A DNA stretch of 64,000 nt from Diaporthe sp. PMI_573 (GCA_021399435.1 JAJTUP010000015.1:1178001-1242000), one strand, 5' to 3'; positions 9,150 to 23,912 are shown, counted from the first letter of the stretch. Numbers and translations are program-made. Notes: generated by a model not told the origin, from the sequence alone.

Positions 9150-11629
9150 TTAATCGTCCTGATTACCCAGCGGCTGGTATCTCCCGCTCCTGTTCGACAG
9201 GCTGCCCGACCGCGCGCGGGACTGGGAGCGGCCGACGACCCTCGACAGCCAGCCGGCCACGCCGCCCTCCGCCTGCCCGGACTCGTACTGGGGCCGTCCG
9301 TTGACAAAGCTTACTGTCGGGGGGTCGACATCCAGACCGGGGAATGGTTGTTCTTCGGCCAGGAGCGGCCGGCCGCGCATATCGAGGGACGGCACGGGGG
9401 AGCCCGCGCGCACATGAGAGCCATCGACTGGTCCGAATGCTGGGGTACCTGCCGAGGCTGGGGTGCCGATGGTGGTCGTCGCGTCGCCGAAAATGGAATT
9501 CATGTCCTCGAGGCGGACGCCGCTAGTCTCGGGGTAGATGAAGTAGACTGGGGCGTAGTGTTAGCATCGCAAAGATGGGCGGGTCGCAAACTCGCGGCAG
9601 GGGGCCTTCTTACCAATGACGAAACTGGCGGCGCAGAAGAACGCGTGGACGAGGTAGAGCCGCCATTTGATCCACTCCTGCAACACCGGAGTCATCTCTC
9701 CTACGAGCCAATTGAACGCCCAGTTGGTCGCAGTCGAGAGTGACGCGCCCTTGGACCGGATGCTCAGCGGCAGGATTTCGGGTGGGTAGAGCCAGGGGAT
9801 CGGGCCCCACGAGTAACCGAACGCCGCATTGTAGATCATGACAAAGACCACGACCAGGGTTGGCGTCGCCTTGATGTCGAGGAAGATGAAATACGAGATC
9901 AACGACAGAGATATCGTCATGGCAACCGCGCCGGACAGCAGGATGACACGGCGACCCCACGTGTCGACAATGTACCACGGTGGAATTGTGGACAGGAAAT
10001 AGGTGATACCATTGATACCGGTCATCAATACTGCATCATGACCAACCCAGCCAGCAGATTCAAACACGTAGGGCGCGTAATAGGAAATGACGTTGATGCC
10101 GTTGAGCTGGGCCAGACCCTGCGCGGACATGGCGATGAACACACGGGTCTTGTAGCGGCGGAACATGTCGCTGTATGTCCTCTCTCCCTCCTGGCGCTGG
10201 AGCAGGACGTTCATCTTGATCTCGCGGAATTCGTCACGGGCCTTGGGGTTGTGAATGTCACCGCCGCCGTAGAGGTTGGCGATGACGACGATGCCCTCCT
10301 CGTCGTGGTCGTTGTCGAGCAGCCACCTGGGTACTGTTAGCAAAGTCGCTGCGCCGGGCCAGTTGGGTTCACCATACCTTGGAGATTCGACAATGATGAG
10401 ACTTCCAAGCCCGAGCAGGCCACCCATGATGCACTGCATGAACAGAGGCACTCGCCACGAGGCGTCGCTGTCTATGAAGCCACAGAAGTAGTCAACCCAT
10501 ACGGACGTCGTGTACCCGATGATGTTTCCAGAGAACTCTATGCACGCCAGCTTCCCGCGGTTGTGCGGCGGAGAGATCTCGGATTGGTAGACCGGCACGA
10601 TGGTCGACAGAGTGCCAACGCCCAAACCGGCAATGATTCTGCCCAGCATCATCATAGGCATACTTGTCGCGAATGTCTGCAGGGCGCCGCCGACGAAGAA
10701 GACCATGGACCCGTAGAGGATCGTCCGTCGACGGCCGATAATATCTCCGATCTTGCCCACCAGCAGCGACGATATAAACGCACCGATCTCGAGGATGGCG
10801 ACCATGGTGCCTATCTCGGCCTTGGAGGGCTGGTGGAAGTAGTCACGGAAGTACGGGCCCCTGGGGAACAGAAGATACCGGTCAGCTGCAAGGCTCCGGC
10901 CGGAGGGGGGCGATGGAGGGGGGGGAGGGTCCTACGTGATAATGCCCGACATCACGCCTTGGTCATATCCAAAGAGGAACACGCCCAATGATACGAATAT
11001 ACTCGTGAAGTAACTGGTAGGGTCGGGTCATTAGCATTCTTGTGGTGTCACGGCAAAGTCAAGGCACGCGCTGGCGCGGCGAGTTTGGCCTACATCAGGG
11101 GCTTCCCCGTGAAACCCTTTGAGCCAGGCATGATGGAGGAGATAAGGCGTGCCGCCGTTGAGGGTCTGCGAGGGATCGGCTCGGGGATGTCGATTGCCTC
11201 CTTATTAACGACGCCAGCCTGCCCCGAGGAGTGGCGGCGGGAGCGGCGGTGGTGGTCGGGGTCCTCGTGGATGCGGACGTGCTTCTTGTCCCTCCTGTTG
11301 GTGGCGCTGCTGGGGTGGGCGTGGTTCCGTGGGAGGTGCTTCAGGCCAGCGAGGGCGGATTCATCGAGGGTGTCGTTGAGCCTGGCGCGCAGAGGGTCCT
11401 CGGCGTCGATCTGCTCGCCAATGTCGCCGGTCGAGACCCAGCTCTCGGTGTCGTCCGAGTCGGAGCCGGGCTGGTCAACGTGGTGGCCGGAATGGTGGGC
11501 TCCAAGGAATGACGTCGATTCGGACTCGTCCTGGTGATGCCGCGAGGCGGAGCCGGAGGACTCAGCAAGGTTGCGGAGGGGGATGTTAGACGGCGGCCGG
11601 GTATTTGTCCTTGAGGTTGAGAAAGGCAT
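9150..11629 (-). CDS. MFS sugar porter with long N- and C-terminal cytosolic tails
   Basis: Five exons: 11629-11094, 11013-10936, 10860-10378, 10326-9614, 9547-9150; 735 aa. Sugar-porter signatures are in order: FGYDQGVMSGI in helix 1, GRRRTILYGS in the 2-3 loop, PESPRWLL-like ESPRWLL after helix 6, QLNGINVISYYAPYVFE in helix 7, PPEILPLSIRSKGAS after helix 10 and YPETSGVRLEDMN after helix 12. These mark a plasma-membrane monosaccharide/H+ symporter of the major facilitator superfamily. The N-terminal 178 residues precede the first helix and are unusually long, with a His/Arg-rich segment (DHHRRSRRHSS). The C-terminal tail is about 115 residues. Most hexose carriers have much shorter tails; Snf3/Rgt2-like sensors have long ones. 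Substrate is unknown. The start is the only ATG before the first helix in frame. Confidence 0.9.
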
Positions 11630-14600
11630 ACGGCATGACCCTTTCTTGTCAACAAAATAAAAAAAATAAAAAAAACCGGCTGGGTGCTGGACGGGGGGGG
11701 TTGGGCGAGAGGAGCGAACGAATGACACCGCAAAGGCGAGAGAGAGGCTAGCTCGGCGTCTGACTCTGATCTGGAGCGTACAGTGGCGTGTACTATGCTA
11801 TCAGATCAAATCGGGGGGTCGGATCAGGAATAGTTGCAAGTACCGTACGGAATCCTGAAGAAGGGGGGCGGGTGCAAGGGCAAAGTCCAGTGCTATCGTA
11901 TCGGCGTTGCAGCGGAGGTGCGAGTGATGCGGTTGCGGTGAACAATCAGTCGTACGTAGCTTCTTCTCAGCTGTCCAAGAACCAAGATTCACCCGACCCT
12001 ATTGACTTGACACGGTCATCTGAAGGTTCAAGGATGCTGGCCCAGAGGGTTCAGGGCCCATAATAGTGCATGGCGCCCGCCGATCCCAAGGCCGGCCTGA
12101 TACAGAGGTACGCCCGGCCACCGCCTGTGCCTGGTGCTCGGCCAGGTAGCTTCAGATCAATCCCACCCGCACACACTCTATCTGCAGTGCAGCATTTAAT
12201 AAATGAGACGAGACGCATCTTCCTCGACCCCCTTTTCCTCCAACAGACCCTGCGACTGAGCCTCCTACCAGCCCATCTGGACGGTTTGACGGTCTGTTCC
12301 TGGTGATAAAGAAAGATTGGGATCCGGCCTGGCCCGGCCCTGCGGCGACCTTGCTGTCTTGACACTCAAATCGTGGAAATGTTGGCTCTGGATTTGATCC
12401 TTTGTCTACTGTGCCGCTAGTCCATCCAAACCTGGCCCACCCCGTCCAGTTGTCCCCGTACCTAAAGCTGTACGGTGCTGTCATTGCTCCACTGTCGCCT
12501 CTCATCTTATCTTTTGGGCTGAGGGCCTGTGAGCTGGTTGGCATTGGAGCAGTGTGCACAGCACCCGTCCGGACGTCTAACCCATGCTGATGGGGGAGAG
12601 GGAATCCACCATCGTGACGCCCTCCCGGCACAGGGGATCGCTCGACATTGGACTGAGCCCTGGTCCTGCGAACAAAGTTTGCACAGCACCAGCCGTCCTG
12701 TTATCATGGTACTTTGTCGGTTCCTCGCGGCGTCCCCCCAGCGAACAACTGACTGACTGCTCACCGGGCTGGCTCGCTTCGCTGTGTGCTGCATGTGGAG
12801 TCTCGCATGCCCAGATGACCTCGAGTCCGGGGAAATGTGTAAGAGCGGCTGCCCACGAGACCCTTTTTTTACTCCATCTCCCCTCTTTCCTGCCGGCAAC
12901 GGGCCTGTTGCGTTCGAGATCACAGGTTGCCAGAGCCGTCAACCCCAGACCCAATGACGCCACCCCGCATTCAAGCCTCCAGGGTCCGGGCTGCTTCACA
13001 CTCGATCCCCTTGGAAAAAATAAAAGAGAAGCCCACTTCGTCAACCCGTCCAGCCCACATTGCCGCCTTGCTGGGACATCACGCTCCATCCGTCGAGTCG
13101 CAGATCACCAAAGATCTCAAAGGAGTCGGTACGATCCTTCCGCGGTTACGGCGCTGAAGCGATGGGAAATAAACAAATACGCCGCCCACAGGACTACTGG
13201 CGAGAGTGAGATCTTGTATTGTATCTGTGACATCCAGAGTGGTGACACGGGCCTCCGTCGCTCGGCTGAGGGTAGACACAACACACCCTAGTGAACAGGG
13301 CCAGCACTGCCCGCAGCTGACCTTGGAGCCTTGCGCCGTGCAGCTTGAGTTTTCCACACCACACTGGCGATGAGATGAAGTGTCGCGTGAGACCCAACGG
13401 GACGGACTGCGTACAGAAGCTCAAATCTTACCAAGACAGTGAACTCCCTTCGGCTTCACACTCACGAAGCTGTCTCAAATCCAATCCACAAGCATTAATC
13501 CTTGGCTGCCAACCCCAGCAATTGGGGCTGAGAAGCTGTGCTGCACCAGAAAAAATATGCATGGTGCTCGTGTAATCTTTATTTTGTAGTGTTTTGCGCC
13601 TGATCACTCAAGCATGAATGCACTCCTGCAGTTGACAAAATGATGTTAGACCGCAGTCTATGGCCAAGGTGCACACTACGCCAGAGCAACGAGCACGAGG
13701 CCGAGGGTAAACGAGCTGGGCGTCCCGGCCCGAAACGGGAAACCCGAGAGCTGGGCGACAGACATTACGTGCTGTGCAAGGCAACCGTACCAGGGGGGGC
13801 CGGATGCTGATCTCTCTTCAACCCTCTTCCAGCAACCTATTCCACCGTCTGGCCATTTGCTGTCATGTCGGCGGCAGTATTCCGAGGCCTGCAAGACATC
13901 TTTGCTGCCTCTCGAACTGTCGTCAACGCACAGGACTTGCACAAGAAGCCCCGGTCTGCAATGTTTGCTCCGTATTGCTGCCCGTTGAGAATGAAGGGTC
14001 TCGCTCGCATAGCAGCTGATGATGTGCGCGGGGGCCATCGAACAGGTGGTCCGTTCAGAAGGGAATGCATTTGCCTGGGGTCGGAGTCAAAGACCCTCGA
14101 GACGGGCGGGACTCGATGGGTAGTCCTCCGAACGGCTGGGCCCGGCTAGGAACTGACATACCGCCCCTCCTAACGGCGTCCACTATAGCGAGCCTTATTC
14201 TCGGCTGTTGCGTTCGAAGGAGGGAAGATGGATAGCATGTGGCAAACGGCCAGAGCCGTACCTGTGATAATACCATACCAGAGGCGGTAGACGAGCGAGC
14301 ATTGTCTTCAGCTTGGACGGACTGCGCCCGTGCAGTGATCAGCGGCCAGCAAGTCGCCAAGAGGCAACGAGTGGTTGCGAAGACACGGGACTTCTGGAAC
14401 CAAAACAGGATTCAACGCCCAGCCAGCCCAGCCAACCCAGCCCAGAGCGAAAGTGTGTGTGGCTGTGGCTGAAACGACACGGCGGCCCTGCGGCCCCAGA
14501 TTCGGGCTGCATTGTTGGCAAGGCCTGGCGGGTTGGCTGCATGCGCCTACTGTGAAGCTATTCTTGCGTGCGTGACTAGCGGGAGGAGAGGAAGCAGAAG

Positions 14601-16284
14601 AAGTCCGGAGCCCGGAGGAAGGATTCGGCCCTCAAGACTGGCCTGGCTGGGGCAACATGAAGGGAGATGCTATAAAGGGCAGCCGGGGGGGGGTGAGACG
14701 AGCCCCGAGGCTAGGGCAAACCCTTGGGATAAACATCCGACGTGGGACGGGATGTAAGTGGTGGTCATCAACGGGATCTTGGCGCTGTCGTCCCTTGCTT
14801 CTGCCAGCTGAAGTTGAGGGGGGGGGGGAGAAGGAGACAATTGCATCCGAGACAATTCGAGGCCGAGCTGGGAATGCCGTGGTCGAGCCTGACTGAGGCT
14901 GAGGAGCTCCCTTGGCCGGGATGGGATGGGCCACGCGGAGGGCCGGACATGAGCATGGCTGGCACCTTGCTTGCTTGCACCTTGCTGCCTACCAGCACGG
15001 CACCACGCGCAGGTGAGTGCCGACAGGCAGGGGGCCAGCAAGTCGGAGCAAGAGGAGGATGGCCGTCAAGAAGAGAGTCTGCATAAGTCAAGATGCGCAC
15101 AGGGGTGGTGTCGTCCAGCCTCACGTCGACGGTCCATGTCAACCAGCTCATTGTGCATGAAGGTCAAATCAAATCAGTGGCCAGTCTGCCGTGGGCTGCG
15201 GGACGCTCAGTCATGCTGGATATTATGCTGCTTGCCAGGCATTATCAACCGTAGTTATAGTTAGACCACCAACCCAGATCCGGCATGGGGCGGGCGAGCG
15301 AGTGCTGCATCCACCGATCCCACTGCATCGCATCGCATCGCATCGCATCGCATCGTTGCTGTTGGCGCTGGCAGCACACCTGCTGTTTCAAACTTGCTTA
15401 TATCTAATCAGGTACCCACCCGCGCCCGCCCGCCGCCCGTCGCTCCCTCACCACGCCCTCCTCCAGCCATCGACGACCGCATTCCAAGGCTGGCAGCCGT
15501 CCACAACAAAACGCCTGTTCCTCCCGCCGGTTGCGCACTGACGCCAGTGCCAGTGCCAGTGCCAGTGCCAGTGCCACTTGCGACACAGATCGTCACCCAC
15601 ACCATTGCGTTGTCATTCAGCCAGCCAGGCGCCACTGGTCGTTCAGAGACTTGCTAGGCTCAGCATAATCTTAAATTCTTATTTCCACAACCAAGGTCAA
15701 TCCCCCGACCACTTCTGCCACTCTCTCCGCCTGCGACTCACCAGGGCCCGCGTCGGCCATCCAGCCGCCCAATCACGCCACCCAGAACCCGCCCACGTAA
15801 CCTTGGTGGTGGAGCCCCCCAAGCCACTGCCACTAAAAACACAACAACCTGCCCAGTAAAAAACAAGCAAGGCGCTTCCCGCTGTTGCTGCATCTTCTTT
15901 TCCAGCCTTCCCGCGACCCACCCCCAACTGAACCGGCAAGGACTCTCTCCCACCGCCTTGCTCGGGCCAAAAGCACGTCTCTTCCACCCCGTTGTCCTAC
16001 TGTACAATCAAGCCAACCGTCGACTAGAAGCCGCCTTCCCGCTTATCCCAGTGGCGAAACCTGGCTGGGAGGTAACCGATTGATTATAATACTATTGTCA
16101 CCAATCCCGGCCCTGAGGTGACTGGTGATCACGCCGTCGACCCGCGACTGCGAGACCACCTGGGTATTCCTCCCCAGAACTTACCGCCGGGCGAATCGAC
16201 GACACCGATCGCCTCGCGGTTCGCGACAGCATTTCATCCACCGCCAATCGCCCTCCTGGCTGATCAACCCCGAGAATCGACGCA
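11630..16284. other. Long divergent intergenic region between the MFS gene and chs7
   Basis: 4.65 kb without a supported gene. Overlapping open frames on both strands (for example 12577-13291) have no domain and no splice-consistent partner. The last 600 bp before chs7 are pyrimidine-rich and probably belong to its promoter and 5' leader. Short tandem repeats occur near 15325 and 15543. G-runs of about 10 nt occur at 14689 and 14818. The size suits promoters of regulated genes or unannotated non-coding transcripts. Confidence 0.4.
15325..15576. repeat. Two short tandem repeats upstream of chs7
   Basis: A pentamer GCATC is repeated about six times at 15325-15355, and a hexamer GCCAGT about five times at 15543-15574. 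Both lie within 1 kb of the chs7 start codon, in probable promoter or leader sequence. Confidence 0.8.
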
Positions 16285-17378
16285 ATGGGCTCGACACAGT
16301 TTGGGAACTTCGGCAACTTCTGTCGCGATTCCACCCTCCCGGTGTGCAACTTGCTCAGCAACAGCCACGGCCAGACTGGAGGATGGGGCGGCTGCGAACT
16401 CACGGGCATCCCACTGAGCGGCGGGAGAAGGCTGGGCAATTTGGGTTCGATACTGCTGTGTGCTATCGCGATTGCTACGGCCATCTACCTCATCCTGCGC
16501 TCTGAGCGCAAGAAGGCGGCTGTCGGAAGGAGGTACGTTGCTTGTCCGGGTGCGGCCGCGGACGGTGGTAGGAGTGTCACAGCAGCATGCAAGACGGTAG
16601 AGGCAGTAGATTGGAAGTGTTCCATCTCGACTTCACTCTCGCACACGTCTGCACGCCTGCAGTCTCGCACTCCTCCCACCCTCCACCGGCCCTTTGGCTT
16701 TCCCCTCGGCGGGTCCACGTTCCTGACATCAATCCTAGGGAAATGCAATTGTTCCTCGTTGGCTACATCGTAATCTCGATTTGCGAAATCTTCACGGTCG
16801 GGGAGTTCCCGCTAAGTTCGACGGTTCGGATAGCCTTCACTGGCATCCACATCGGCTTCATCATTGCGACCACCTGGATGCTAATGCTCAACGCCGTCGT
16901 CGGGTACCAGTTCATCGATGACGGCACGCCGCTGTCGCTCGGCCTTATTCTGGTATCTGCAGCGGTACTGCTGATTGGCACGGGCTACATTGCTCTCGAC
17001 ACGGGATTCGGCTGGACAGGCAGGTTCAGCTCGAGCTACGACGGCCCCAACTACCGAAACATTGCGCTGTACGTGCTATATCAGCTGGCGCCGCTGATCT
17101 TCCTCGTCGCATTCTACGTCCTGGAAACCGTCCTGGTCTTGCGAGTGCTCGGCGAGAGAAGGCCCATGGTCTACCTCACCCTGGCCGCTATTCTCTTCGC
17201 GCTCGGCCAAATCTTTAATTATGCCATCAGCCCGCACATCTGCAACGGCACCGACGGCAAGATCGATGGGGCTCTGTTTCAGACACTCTTTACCCTACTG
17301 TCGGTGGCCATGGTCTGGGTTTTCTGGTCCTCTATCACGGAAGACGATTGGCCCATGCCTGTGGGAAATTACCCCTAG
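16285..17378 (+). CDS. CHS7: Chitin synthase export chaperone Chs7
   Basis: Two exons, 16285-16532 and 16739-17378, with a 206-nt intron (GTACGT...CCTAG); 295 aa. The N-terminus MGSTQFGNFGNFCRDSTLPV with its paired cysteines is the hallmark of fungal Chs7. It is followed by about seven hydrophobic segments, beginning with the one at residues 50-72 (LGNLGSILLCAIAIATAIYL) and including LFLVGYIVISICEIF. The tail includes ISPHICNGTDGKIDG and ends SSITEDDWPMP. Chs7 is an ER multi-pass membrane protein required for folding and ER exit of class III/IV chitin synthases such as Chs3, so it controls cell-wall chitin. Length matches the family (about 300 aa). It is followed in the same direction by ssl1. 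Confidence 0.95.
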
Positions 17379-18268
17379 ACAAAGTGTCGTGAGGTGACCA
17401 AGCTGGACCGGACCAGTTGGGCGAAACCACTCACCTAATAAACTAATGTCGAAATGAGTTTCTTTTTAGATAGCACATGACAGCAGCATACCCACAATGA
17501 AATTTGGCGTTAGCGTTTGAATCGACCTGCTGTTCAGCAGCATATTGAGGAGAAACCTAAATATGAGAGTTGTCTCTTTTGAGATGTTATATTACGCATG
17601 CGCCGCGGAACAGCGCCTGAAATTACTCCATGCCCAACTTTGTAAGATATCTGTTATCAGTAACTGCAGGACACGCACTGGTAATGAAGTAACAAATCCT
17701 TCGCAGGCGTGTGATTTGGCTGCAATGACACGTGCCTAGTTTGAACAGAGCCGGCGTGGTTGGTGGCAGTCATGAAGATGTTGTAGGAGTCAAGAGAACG
17801 AGCCTACCACTCAATTTAGATCCGCAGGAAAGATAATGAAGAATTAGTGTTCAGACAGAACTTGAAAAGTCCGGAGCGTGTGTTGACTCCCTTGGATGAA
17901 TCCCCGGTAGGGGCCATTATTTTGGGTGAGGCGTCATTGGCCGCCGTTGATCCGGCCGTCCCAATGTGCAGTACATCCCGCCCCACTTGCAAGCAATAGC
18001 CCACGGGGCTGATCTTCTCGCAGCCCGTCCTTGTCCACGCACGCGCCTTCTTGAACATCGCCGGCGTCCTTCTTTTTGGCACTCTCCTTGGTTGTCTGCT
18101 TGTGATTAGTACGACTGGAGCGTTCTGAAATCGGTCGGTCCCCTACGATGGAAGATTCAGAGACGGTCTAGACAGCCGCCTCAAACCTTCGCGGAAGCCA
18201 CTTCATCCACCGCATGCGCGCCCCAGCAGAGGCCCTCGCGACTGCGACCCCCCATACCAAGCGGCGAC
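17379..18268. other. Intergenic between chs7 and ssl1
   Basis: 890 bp holding the chs7 3' end and the ssl1 promoter. An 88-codon minus-strand frame at 17816-18082 begins at a GTG and is not supported. Nothing else is recognised. Confidence 0.4.
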
Positions 18269-19893
18269 ATGGCCGACGACAGCGACGCCGAGTACATCGA
18301 AGGAATCTCCGACGATGATTTCGCCGACCACCAGGTGACGAGCCGCCAAGGCCACGCCGGCCCTAGCGACGCCAGATCCCACCGAACTGCCGCCGCCGCC
18401 TCACGCAGCGGCCGCGGGCAACGAACGCGCGGGCACAAGAGCAAGCACGGAAGACGCGCGGCTTGGGAGGAAGGGAAGTTTACATGGGACGTCCCGGAGG
18501 ATGAAGAGGGCAACGTCTCCCTCACTGCTCTCCTCGAGGCCGAGAAGCGACGCCGCCTCCTGCGCGACACGACGCCTTTCCAGCGTGGGATCATCCGGCA
18601 CATGGTCCTGGTCTTGGACATGTCCTTTGCCATGCTCGAGAAGGACCTGCTGCCCAACCGGTACATACTCATGATGCACTATGCGGTGGACTTTGTGAGG
18701 GAGTACTTCGAGCAGAATCCCATCTCGCAGCTGGGCATCATTGCCATGCGCGACGGTGTCGCCGTGCACATCAGTGAGATGAGTGGCAACCCGGCAGATC
18801 ACATCGACTGGCTGAGGCACTGGGAGAAGAAGTTCGAGCCTAGGGGCAACCCGAGCTTGCAGAATGCCCTGGAGATGTGTCGCGGCGATCTTTTGTAGGT
18901 TTCCACGACAGTCTCGCCTTGGTCTTGAGCTTCTTGAACTTACATGCTGGGTCTCTCCGCAGTCACGCCCCCTCCCACGGCACTCGCGAAGTTCTCATTG
19001 TCTACGGCGCCCTTCTCTCCAGCGACCCCGGTGACATCCACGATACCATCGAAAGCCTCATAGCAGACAAGATACGGGTTTCCGTCGTTGGCCTCGCCGC
19101 GCAGGTGGCCGTCTGCGCCGATCTGTGCTCCAAAACGAATGGAGGCGATGCCAGTTGTTACTCAGTCGCGATGCACGAGCAGCACTTTCGCGAATTGTTC
19201 CTGGCCAGTACAACTCCACCGGTGACCCGACAGACGGAGCGGAGCAACGCGAGCTTGCTGATGATGGGGTTCCCTTCACGGACGAAAGCCGAATACTATA
19301 ATGGATCTGCCGAAGCTGCAAAAGCCAGTGGATCCGCGAAGGATAACGCGGACGGCGCTGGCCGTACCCCAGGCGACAAGAAGGATGCGATTAGTCTATG
19401 TGCCTGCCACAACAAGCCATGCCGAGACGGATATCTCTGCACACGATGTTCAACAAAAGTGTGCCGCTTGCCAGCAGAGTGTCCCGCGTGCGGCCTGACG
19501 CTGATTCTCTCGACCCATCTTGCGCGATCATACCATCACCTCTTCCCCCTTCGGAACTGGGTCGAGGTCCCATGGAGCGAAGCCAACAAGTCGGTCGCTT
19601 GTTATGCCTGCTTGACACATTTTCCCGAACCGCCGAAATCCAGGGGCAAGGCAAGGGAGCTTGCAGAGAAGAACGCGGGCGACAAGGTCAAGGGTATCAG
19701 CGAGAGTGGCCGATACGCTTGCGAGGTGTGCGGCAACCACTTCTGCATCGACTGCGACGTCTTTGCGCACGAGATTGTCCACAACTGCCCTGGTTGCCAG
19801 AGTGACACACGGGCAGCGGCTCAGCTGGAGGCAGAGATGGAGGCAGCCGAGAATGGCGTCACGCATGCCAATGGGAACATGATCGTGGATTAG
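18269..19893 (+). CDS. SSL1: TFIIH core subunit Ssl1/p44
   Basis: Two exons, 18269-18894 and 18963-19893 (68-nt intron), 518 aa. The first 105 residues are acidic then basic linker sequence. The von Willebrand A-like domain follows, opening with HMVLVLDMSFAMLEKDLLPNRY, where DxS is the metal-site remnant. The C-terminal half has a Zn-finger with CHNKPCRDGYLCTRC and CPACG, then a RING-like module: CEVCGNHFCIDCDVF...NCPGC. Ssl1/p44 is part of the TFIIH core, where it binds and stimulates the Rad3/XPD helicase in transcription initiation and nucleotide excision repair. The length is slightly above yeast Ssl1 (461 aa) because of linkers near residues 330-360 (SAEAAKASGSAKDNADGAG). Confidence 0.96.
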
Positions 19894-20265
19894 AAATCGA
19901 GAAAAAGAAAAGAGCTACAAAACGGGCTTTCCTGGGACGGAGAACATTTTGATACCATTTTGTAAGATACAGGTATAGGAGTCCGGGTCCCGCCCCTCGG
20001 CGTTCTAGGCGAAACCAAACCCGGCGGCTTCATGAGGCGCTGGATAGGGCTGCATATGAGAGAGACCGTTTGGTCATGCTGTTGTAATCATACACAAGAG
20101 AGGTCAAGTCTAATGGATAGACGAACGGTGAGTTGGATCACGTATGATAAGACTGGACTCGGTCCAAATTGAAATGACTGAACTATTAAAATGCTGATGT
20201 GTGCTGCAATCTCGCTGTTGCTGGATGCTACTACCTATGTGGGAGCCGTGATCCTTCGCTTCAAA
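19894..20265. other. Convergent intergenic between ssl1 and hpd
   Basis: 372 bp that must contain both 3' UTRs and polyadenylation sites. No hairpin or repeat stands out. Confidence 0.4.
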
Positions 20266-22471
<2,206 letters not shown>

Positions 22472-23346
22472 ATGGCTTCTGTATCCCTAAGCACTCGAGA
22501 CCTCAACATCCTGTAAGCTGGTGCTGAATAGCCCGCCGGGCTTCCCTTCTGATCAAGTCATTTAAGAGGCTAACGTGACAAAATATCAGGGAGAAGATCC
22601 AGGATCCTGAGTTTGACCCTTCCCAAGTGGTCCAGGTGGACGAGACCCTACCCAAAGACCCTCATATCACAGATGTCACTGTATATGAGCGCATCGCGAC
22701 GGAGGAACGGCGATTGATATTAAAAGTGCAGCAAGCCGAGATCCAGCTAGCTGGACCAGGGCCAAAGGCCGGTCTCAACACCCTCAATACGTACGAAGAA
22801 TGTATTGCTGGCCTGAGCGAGCTGGTCTCGACCAACCCGTCATACGCTAGTGCCAGGAACAACCGGGCACAGGCGACTCGCCGCCTCCACGGTGATGGCA
22901 TGCTTGTGTCGGGTCTAGAACCATCCGATAATCCCCTCATTGTCGAGTGCGATTCAGAGGAGAGACGGTCTGCAGCTAGAAGAACACTTTCGGACCTTGA
23001 CACCTGCATCTCGCTCCTCACCCCAGGCGGCTCTTACCCGCGCTTGTCTCGGCAAGCAGCAAGAACACTCTCATCGGCGCACACACAGAGGGCGGCCATC
23101 TTGTTGCAGACATCGAAGATGCTGGCCAAGGGTGGTGTCCTGAATGTCCACCAGGAGATGGCCGAGGCTGGCTGGGAGAAGATAGATTTCGAGGGGGCCG
23201 CTTCGCGAGACTTCGCTTTGGGCGGCAGGTATGGCAATGAAGTGGCCAAGGGTCTTGCGGTCAGCACGAACCCCACGGCTAAGCTTTGTGGGCAGATGGT
23301 GCGGGAGGCGATGAAGAAAGAGTACGGCCCTGCCTTCAGTGGATGA
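22472..23346 (+). CDS. TTC36-type tetratricopeptide repeat protein
   Basis: Two exons, 22472-22512 and 22590-23346, 265 aa. The 41-nt first exon encodes MASVSLSTRDLNIL, and the second continues EKIQDPEFDP. The core NPSYASARNNRAQATRRLHGD (around residues 95-117) matches the TPR of animal TTC36 (ASAYNNRAQARRLQGD). The C-terminal block RDFALGGRYGNEVAKGLAV followed by NPTAKLCGQMV also matches (RDF...[26 protein letters not shown]). TPR proteins are protein-binding scaffolds. Animal TTC36 is reported to bind and stabilise 4-hydroxyphenylpyruvate dioxygenase, whose gene is the divergent neighbour here. An insertion relative to animals (SGLEPSDNPLIVECDSEE) separates the helices. Confidence 0.8.
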
Positions 23347-23624
23347 GACAGGCACCTTCACAGGCGCTCAGGCACAATCCGAGCTTGAGTGCAAACCAGT
23401 CTGGCAGAGGGACCGCTCTCTCAAGATTCAAGCGTATTGAAAGGGGTTTGCTTTGCCGAATGACAGCTAAAACGTGGGCGTGTATGCCCCGACAATTGGC
23501 GCCTCCTTTCTTGGTGACAACAGCGTAAGGCGTTTTGCGATCTCATTCGAGGCGATCAGGCTCACGTCCTCTTCGTGCGGGACCATCAGTCCTGACTCAT
23601 GCAAGAGGCCAGAATGAATCGATC
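23347..23624. other. Convergent intergenic between the TTC36-like gene and nce101
   Basis: 278 bp containing two 3' ends; nothing else recognised. Confidence 0.4.
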
Positions 23625-23912
23625 TCAGCGTTGCGAGGGCGATGAGGTAGACTTGGATAGACCAGTCCTCCTATGCAGAGAGAGTCAGAAAATGATACTA
23701 GCCTATGTGCACTCACCCAGGGCGTCACGAGCCCGGAGCCTGCGCATGAGAGAAGGGCGTGCATACCTCAAACCCGCATTGATCGTATCAGACGTTGACC
23801 TGCCCTTGTCCTTCTCCTCGCGGTTGATCCTCGTTGCTGCCGCAGACAGCCCGATGAAGAGAGCAAAGATCGGGTCAGCGACCCTGCTGATGATGTAGGT
23901 TGGCGCAGGCAT
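23625..23912 (-). CDS. NCE101: Non-classical export protein Nce101 homologue
   Basis: Two exons, 23912-23767 and 23670-23625, with a 96-nt intron (GTATGC...GCATAG), giving 63 aa. The block ISRVADPIFALFIGLSAAATRINREEKDKGRST is the conserved part of the family; yeast Nce101 has DPVFAVFIGFSAAALRIRRE. One membrane-spanning helix covers about residues 10-30. The yeast gene was found in a screen for leaderless protein export, and its mechanism is still unclear. The gene is very short, split and easily missed. It lies head-to-head with the ribosomal protein gene starting at 24268. Confidence 0.85.

Noticed and set aside
12577..13291. Overlapping frames of 170 and 235 codons on opposite strands
   Set aside because: Mutually exclusive, no domain, no splice-consistent extension; expected by chance in GC-rich DNA.
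17816..18082. 88-codon minus-strand frame between chs7 and ssl1
   Set aside because: Starts with GTG, another frame of the same strand is equally open, and no family is recognised.
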